From Streptomyces sp. 150FB (GTDB taxonomy: Bacteria > Actinomycetota > Actinomycetes > Streptomycetales > Streptomycetaceae): a stretch of 38,944 nucleotides of DNA. How positions within the stretch are numbered: the stretch's first letter is position 1; every line of letters starts with the position of its first letter. The stretch is from contig NZ_JTHL01000001.1 of NCBI RefSeq assembly GCF_000818195.1, positions 4,379,654 to 4,418,597 of the forward strand, in the 5' to 3' direction. Below the pieces are notes generated by a model. It made no database searches. It saw only the letters and a program-made list of their open reading frames with translations, and was not told where the DNA came from. Both the position numbers and the translations under genes were made by a program. Of the stretch, positions 35,203-38,944 are shown piece after piece.

Positions 35203-36000
35203 ATGCCGCTCTCTTTCGAAGGCAACGGGAAGCTGTCGGCACAGCGCGAGCAATTCGCAGACTCGGGGTACCTCGTATTACCCGGACTGATTCCCACATC
35301 GCTGCAGAACCGGCTCACACCCGAAGTGGACCACTGGGTGGACGACGGACTGCGCTCGCTCTCCATAGCCGCCTGCAGCGACCCCGGAACCGACGTCCCA
35401 CCGCCGCTCATGGAGCTGGAGCTGCCCGCCCACGGTGAACTCCTCACGCACGAGCCGCTGTTGGAGCTGATCGGGGACCTCATGGAAACGCCGTTCGTCT
35501 TCCACCATCTGCACAGCGACCGGCACGGTCCCGGGGTCCCCGGCAAACCGTGGCACCACGATCGTGAGCCGAACGACCAGGACGACCCCAAGCTTCTGAT
35601 GGTGCACGCCCTGCACTACCTCGGGGGCCTCGACGGCACGATAGGCAGCCTCACGATAGTGCCCGGCTCCCATCGGGAGCCCTGGAGCAAGTCCGCGCTC
35701 GCCCATCTCGGCAGCGTCGAACTGCCCGGCGAGGTGGTGATCGACACGCTGCCGCCCGGCTCGACCGTACTGGTGAACTCCGCCCTGGTGCATGCCCGCA
35801 GACCCGCGCCGAGCCCGCCCGGCACCGCTTCCCGTTATTTCATCGACGCGTGCTACTGCCAGACGGGGGCGCGCTGGCAGCCCGTGAAACCGTACTGGCG
35901 GCACATGCTCGCCACGGCCCGCGCCCTCGACCTCGACGGCGGCCGGTGGCCGGAGCTGTTCGGGGAACGGCACTTCACCGAGTACGCCCGGTCGGCGTGA
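35203..36000 (+). CDS. Phytanoyl-CoA dioxygenase (PhyH) family Fe(II)/2OG oxygenase
   Basis: A 265-residue non-heme iron, 2-oxoglutarate-dependent oxygenase. The HxD half of the iron triad is in KPWHHDREPNDQDD. The distal His and the 2OG-binding Arg are in SALVHARRPAPSPPGTASRY. The usual N-terminal FADSGYLVLPGL is present. PhyH enzymes in biosynthetic loci hydroxylate amino acids or halogenate or epoxidise; the Asp of HxD is present, so hydroxylation rather than halogenation is expected. Leu26 is encoded by TTA (35278-35280), implying bldA control. ATG 35203 has AAAGGAAC upstream. It is the first gene of the rightward NRPS operon. Confidence 0.92.
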   Translation: MPLSFEGNGKLSAQREQFADSGYLVLPGLIPTSLQNRLTPEVDHWVDDGLRSLSIAACSDPGTDVPPPLMELELPAHGELLTHEPLLELIGDLMETPFVFHHLHSDRHGPGVPGKPWHHDREPNDQDDPKLLMVHALHYLGGLDGTIGSLTIVPGSHREPWSKSALAHLGSVELPGEVVIDTLPPGSTVLVNSALVHARRPAPSPPGTASRYFIDACYCQTGARWQPVKPYWRHMLATARALDLDGGRWPELFGERHFTEYARSA

Positions 36001-36028
36001 GAAAGCCCGAGAAGAAGGAGCGGCACTG

Positions 36029-36592
36029 ATGCAGATCATGGGTCCAGTCACCTTCGACGAGGTGCTCACCGCCTTCCGCCAGGACCATCCCGTGGCCCGC
36101 GAGCACGGGAACAACACCAACCAGGACGCGGAGAATGTCCTCTTCCTGGCCGACAAGCTCTTCACCACCTGGTCGAAGGCCCGGCTCTCCCGCGCCGACT
36201 TCCGCGACGTGATGCTGCCCTGGCACCTCAGTGAGGGCGGCGGGTTCGAACTCGTACCCCGCACCGGGCGGACGGTCGGCCAGGCCGCGGACCTGGTGCG
36301 CTCGCGCACCGCTGAGCTGGCCACGGCCAACCCCGTCTGCATGGCGAAGATCACGCAGTTCGGCGACTCCCCCTTCAGCTCCGTCTACCTGAGCACCAGC
36401 CCGGTGACGCATGACCACTACGCGGACCTCCCGACCGGCGAGGGTCTCGTCCACCTCGACGGCCTGCACCGTCTGCTCGCCTGGGAGTTGTCCGGGCGGC
36501 TGTCACTGACGGAGGAGCTGTCCGTGTACATCGCCGGTGATCTCTCCCCGGGCAGCACGCCGAACGCCACCACCGGAGGTCGCCGAGCATGA
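36029..36592 (+). CDS. Uncharacterised small protein, DUF6309-like
   Basis: A 187-residue protein starting MQIMGPVTFDEVLTAF behind AAGGAG; I think, without certainty, that it matches DUF6309. The C-terminal half contains CMAKITQFGDSPFSSVYLS and then GLVHLDGLHRLLAWEL, a DGxHR-plus-helix pattern reminiscent of ParB/sulfiredoxin-like nucleotide-binding folds. The tail is Gly/Thr/Arg-rich. It follows PhyH by 28 bp and overlaps the NRPS start (ATGA), so it is co-translated with the NRPS. It may be an accessory protein of the assembly line. The reaction is unknown. Confidence 0.75.
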   Translation: MQIMGPVTFDEVLTAFRQDHPVAREHGNNTNQDAENVLFLADKLFTTWSKARLSRADFRDVMLPWHLSEGGGFELVPRTGRTVGQAADLVRSRTAELATANPVCMAKITQFGDSPFSSVYLSTSPVTHDHYADLPTGEGLVHLDGLHRLLAWELSGRLSLTEELSVYIAGDLSPGSTPNATTGGRRA

Positions 36593-38944
36593 CGGATGCG
36601 ACACACTCCCCCACCTCGCCGCACTCCCCGACCTCGCCGCACTCCCCGGCCTGGCTGCCCGAACTGCTCATGCTCAACGCCCGGACGTATCCGGACCGGC
36701 CCGCCCTCAGCGACGGCACACGCACCTTCGACCACCGTCAGCTCGACACCGTGGCCGGACATGTCGCCGCCCGCCTCGCCGATCTGGGGACCGGCCGCGG
36801 TGACCGGGTGGCGCTGCTCGGTGCCCGGGACGCCCAGGTGTGCGCGCTGTTGCACGGCATCCTGCGCTCGGGGGCCGCCGCTGTGGTGGTCGACCCCGGG
36901 TGGAGCCCGGACGACGTACGCCGGAGGCTGGACGCCGTCGAGGTCAGCCAGGTCCTCACCACGACGCCCCGGATGCGGGCCCCCGAGCCGTACCGCACCG
37001 AGTTCGTCGATGTCGACACGCTCGCCAAGACCGATCCCGTCGATCCGCCCGCCGTCCTCCCCCGGGCACCGGACGACCTCGCGTACCTGTCGTTCACCTC
37101 GGGGTCGAGCGGGGAGCCGAAGGCCGTCGCCGTCACCCACGCCAACGCCGTGCACTACGCGCGGTCCCTGCGCGACCGGCTGGGGCTCGCCGCCGCCGAC
37201 GCGCCCTGCCTCGCGCTCGTCACCACTCTCGCAGCGGACCTCGGTCACACCTCCTGGCTGCTCGCGCTGGCGACCGCCGGATCGGTGCATGTGGTCCCCG
37301 ACGACCGGACCCGCGACCCGGAGGCGTTCTGGGCCTCGCTGCACGACGCCGGGGTGTCGGTGCTCAAGACGACGCCCTCGCACCTGACAGCGCTGCTGGC
37401 CGGCCGTCCTTCCGGCGGTCCCGCCCTGGACACCGTCATCCTCGGCGGCGAGGCGCTGCCCCGCTCGCTCGCCGCGAGTCTCCTCCAGGACGGCGTCGCC
37501 GCGCGGGTCGCCAACCACTACGGACCGACCGAGACCACCGTCGGCGCCACCTGCTTCCTCGCCGCCGACGTGGCCGAACTGCCCACGGACGAGGCCACCG
37601 TGCCCATCGGCACCGCCATCGGCGAGGTCCACCTGCGGCTGATGCCCGACGCCGCCGAGGGCGCCGCCGAGGGCGCTGCCGAGGATGCCGCCGAGGGCGA
37701 ACTCCACATCGGCGGAAAGGGCGTGAGCGCCGGGTATTACGGACGGCCGGACGAGACCGCGCGGAGATTCGCCACGTACGAGGGACGGCGCGAGTACCGG
37801 ACCGGCGATGTGTGCCGCCGCCGGCCGGACGGGAATCTCGTCTTCGTCGGCCGGTCCGACCGCCAGGCCAAGATCCGGGGCTTTCGCGTCGACCCCGTCG
37901 AGATCGAGCACGCCATCGAGAAGTTCCCGGGTGTCCGCCAGTGCGCGGTGATCGTGCGCGCCACCCCCTCGGGCAGCCAACTGGTGGCCGCCGTACGGCT
38001 GACCGACCGGCGCGACGAGGGCGAGGCGCTCGCCGCGCTCCGCGCGCACCTGCGCGACCGACTGCCCGCGTACTCCGTGCCGCAGCCGATCCTCGCGGTG
38101 CCCGACTTCCCGTTCGGAGCGAACGGGAAGCTCGACCGCGCACGCCTGAGCGACATCGTCTCCGGCCTCATCCAGTCCCGGGCACGCACGGCACGGGGCG
38201 AACCGTCCACCCCGGCGGGGAGCGCCGACCGGGCCACGGCGTCGCTGGCGCTGGTCATCGCGAAGCTGTGGGCCGAGGCACTGGGCCTGCCTCTGGTGGA
38301 TCAGCACGCCAACGTGCTGGACCTGGGCGGCGATTCGATCCTCGCGATGCGCACCATCGCCTCTCTGCGCCACCGCGGCCACCGCGTCGCTTTCGAGGAC
38401 TTCTACGAGCACCCGACGCCCAGCCTGCTGGCCGCGGCTGCCGCGTCCGCGCGGTATCTTCCACGGCCGCGCTCCGAGGCGACCACCGAGCCGGGACGGC
38501 TCGCGCCCGCGCAGCGCTGGCTGTTCCGACAGCCGATCGACACACCACGGCACTGGAACCAGTCCGTTCTGCTGCGGTGCCGGGTGCGTGTGGACGCCGA
38601 GGCCCTGTCGGTGGCGGTCCGGGCCGTCCTGCACCGCCACGCGGCGCTGCGCCGGCCGGTCGGCCCCGGCGGTCCCGGGCGTACCCGGCCCGAGGACGAC
38701 CTGGACACCGTGAGCCACTCCCGGCTGCGGTCGACCGACCCGCTGCCCGAGACGGTCGGCGGCGTCTGCACGGAGCTGCACCGGAGCCTCGACCCCGAAG
38801 CCGGACGGCTGCTGCGGGTGCACCTGTTCTCCGGCGGGCCCGGCGTGGAGGACCGGCTCGCGCTGATCGCCCACCATCTCGTGGTCGACGGGCTGTCCTG
38901 GCGCATCCTGCTCGACGACCTCGCCACCGCCTACCGGGCCGCGC
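36589..38944 (+). CDS. Non-ribosomal peptide synthetase, A-PCP-E module (3' end cut by window)
   Basis: The first 785 residues of an NRPS. After a repetitive head there is no condensation domain, so this is a loading module. The adenylation domain (about 20-510) has A3 FTSGSSGEPKA, A5 NHYGPTETTVGA, A7 YRTGDVCRRRPDG, A8 GRSDRQAKIRGFRVDPVEIE and A10 FGANGKLDRARL. The A4 region reads TTLAADLGHTSW, atypical for alpha-amino-acid domains, so no substrate is predicted. The carrier domain serine is in LGGDSILAMRTI. The next domain (LAPAQRWLFRQP, WNQSVLL, HHLVVDGLSWRILLDDL) looks like epimerisation rather than condensation, implying a D-configured starter. ATG 36589 overlaps the previous stop behind GGAGG. 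Confidence 0.92.
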   Translation, partial: MTDATHSPTSPHSPTSPHSPAWLPELLMLNARTYPDRPALSDGTRTFDHRQLDTVAGHVAARLADLGTGRGDRVALLGARDAQVCALLHGILRSGAAAVVVDPGWSPDDVRRRLDAVEVSQVLTTTPRMRAPEPYRTEFVDVDTLAKTDPVDPPAVLPRAPDDLAYLSFTSGSSGEPKAVAVTHANAVHYARSLRDRLGLAAADAPCLALVTTLAADLGHTSWLLALATAGSVHVVPDDRTRDPEAFWASLHDAGVSVLKTTPSHLTALLAGRPSGGPALDTVILGGEALPRSLAASLLQDGVAARVANHYGPTETTVGATCFLAADVAELPTDEATVPIGTAIGEVHLRLMPDAAEGAAEGAAEDAAEGELHIGGKGVSAGYYGRPDETARRFATYEGRREYRTGDVCRRRPDGNLVFVGRSDRQAKIRGFRVDPVEIEHAIEKFPGVRQCAVIVRATPSGSQLVAAVRLTDRRDEGEALAALRAHLRDRLPAYSVPQPILAVPDFPFGANGKLDRARLSDIVSGLIQSRARTARGEPSTPAGSADRATASLALVIAKLWAEALGLPLVDQHANVLDLGGDSILAMRTIASLRHRGHRVAFEDFYEHPTPSLLAAAAASARYLPRPRSEATTEPGRLAPAQRWLFRQPIDTPRHWNQSVLLRCRVRVDAEALSVAVRAVLHRHAALRRPVGPGGPGRTRPEDDLDTVSHSRLRSTDPLPETVGGVCTELHRSLDPEAGRLLRVHLFSGGPGVEDRLALIAHHLVVDGLSWRILLDDLATAYRAA
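36604..36649. repeat. 18-bp tandem repeat in the NRPS start
   Basis: Two and a half units of CACTCCCC(C/G)ACCTCGCCG encode the N-terminal HSPTSP repeats. Period 18 keeps frame. It is probably a disordered leader that varies in copy number between strains. Confidence 0.7.

Overview
The window is high-GC actinobacterial DNA and almost certainly from a Streptomyces chromosome. The signs are GTG/ATG starts with GGAGG-type ribosome binding sites, a two-domain geosmin synthase, an upp - small protein - tadA - tRNA-Ser(CGA) neighbourhood like that of other streptomycetes, a SARP regulator and rare TTA codons.

Layout. (1) 1-8.9 kb is mostly conserved chromosome: geoA (-), an HhH-GPD-like protein, a secreted PA-domain M28 aminopeptidase, a small conserved protein, a LytR_C protein, upp (-), a small basic protein, the tadA-associated protein, tadA and tRNA-Ser(CGA) with a strong terminator. 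(2) 9.3-15.9 kb holds single genes: DUF1330, a CorA-type channel with GQN in place of GMN, an LCP protein, a Ca2+/cation antiporter, a membrane-anchored SpoIIE/PP2C phosphatase and an SGNH-like protein with a degenerate active site. (3) 16.0-33.8 kb is a biosynthetic gene cluster under a SARP. Its leftward operon 31762-24974 encodes an aldehyde-dehydrogenase-fold enzyme, an acyl-CoA-dehydrogenase-fold enzyme, a class III aminotransferase, an SRPBCC protein, a membrane protein, an ACP and a ketosynthase. A second leftward block (24.8-16.3 kb) encodes a methyltransferase, a P450, a CrtC-like protein, an MMPL transporter, an SRPBCC protein, a flavin reductase and an FAD oxidoreductase. A rightward gene encodes a soluble aminoacyl-tRNA-dependent transferase (LPG_synthase_C/DUF2156), the class to which VlmA of valanimycin biosynthesis belongs. 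(4) 35.2 kb to the end starts what looks like a separate NRPS locus: a PhyH dioxygenase, a small unknown protein and an A-PCP-E module cut by the window edge.

The standout is a pair of 87-nt RNA genes at 16092-16178 (+) and 24710-24796 (-). Both are shaped like tRNA-Ser: a G1-C72/G2-C71/A3-U70 acceptor end, G73, G18G19, a canonical T-arm and a long variable arm. In both, the 7-nt anticodon loop is replaced by a 6-bp hairpin capped by a GCAA tetraloop, so no anticodon can be read. The copies differ at 7 positions. These include a compensatory A-U to G-C change in the anticodon-position stem, a G-U to G-C change in the variable arm and a GAAA to GCAA tetraloop swap, so the shape appears to be under selection. 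Each has the same promoter architecture: three TCTCAG repeats at exact 11-bp steps, then 10 bp, then CAGAAT or CAGTAT. A third such repeat array lies upstream of the aldehyde-dehydrogenase operon.

Working model (inference): a bldA-dependent SARP, which has one TTA codon, switches on the operons and both tRNA-like RNAs. An acyl thioester is converted to aldehyde, amine and N-hydroxylamine. The transferase then adds an amino acid, most simply serine, carried by a translation-incompetent tRNA-like RNA charged by host SerRS, which does not read the anticodon. The likely product is an azoxy or other N-N lipid related to valanimycin or elaiomycin; the exact compound cannot be read from the sequence.
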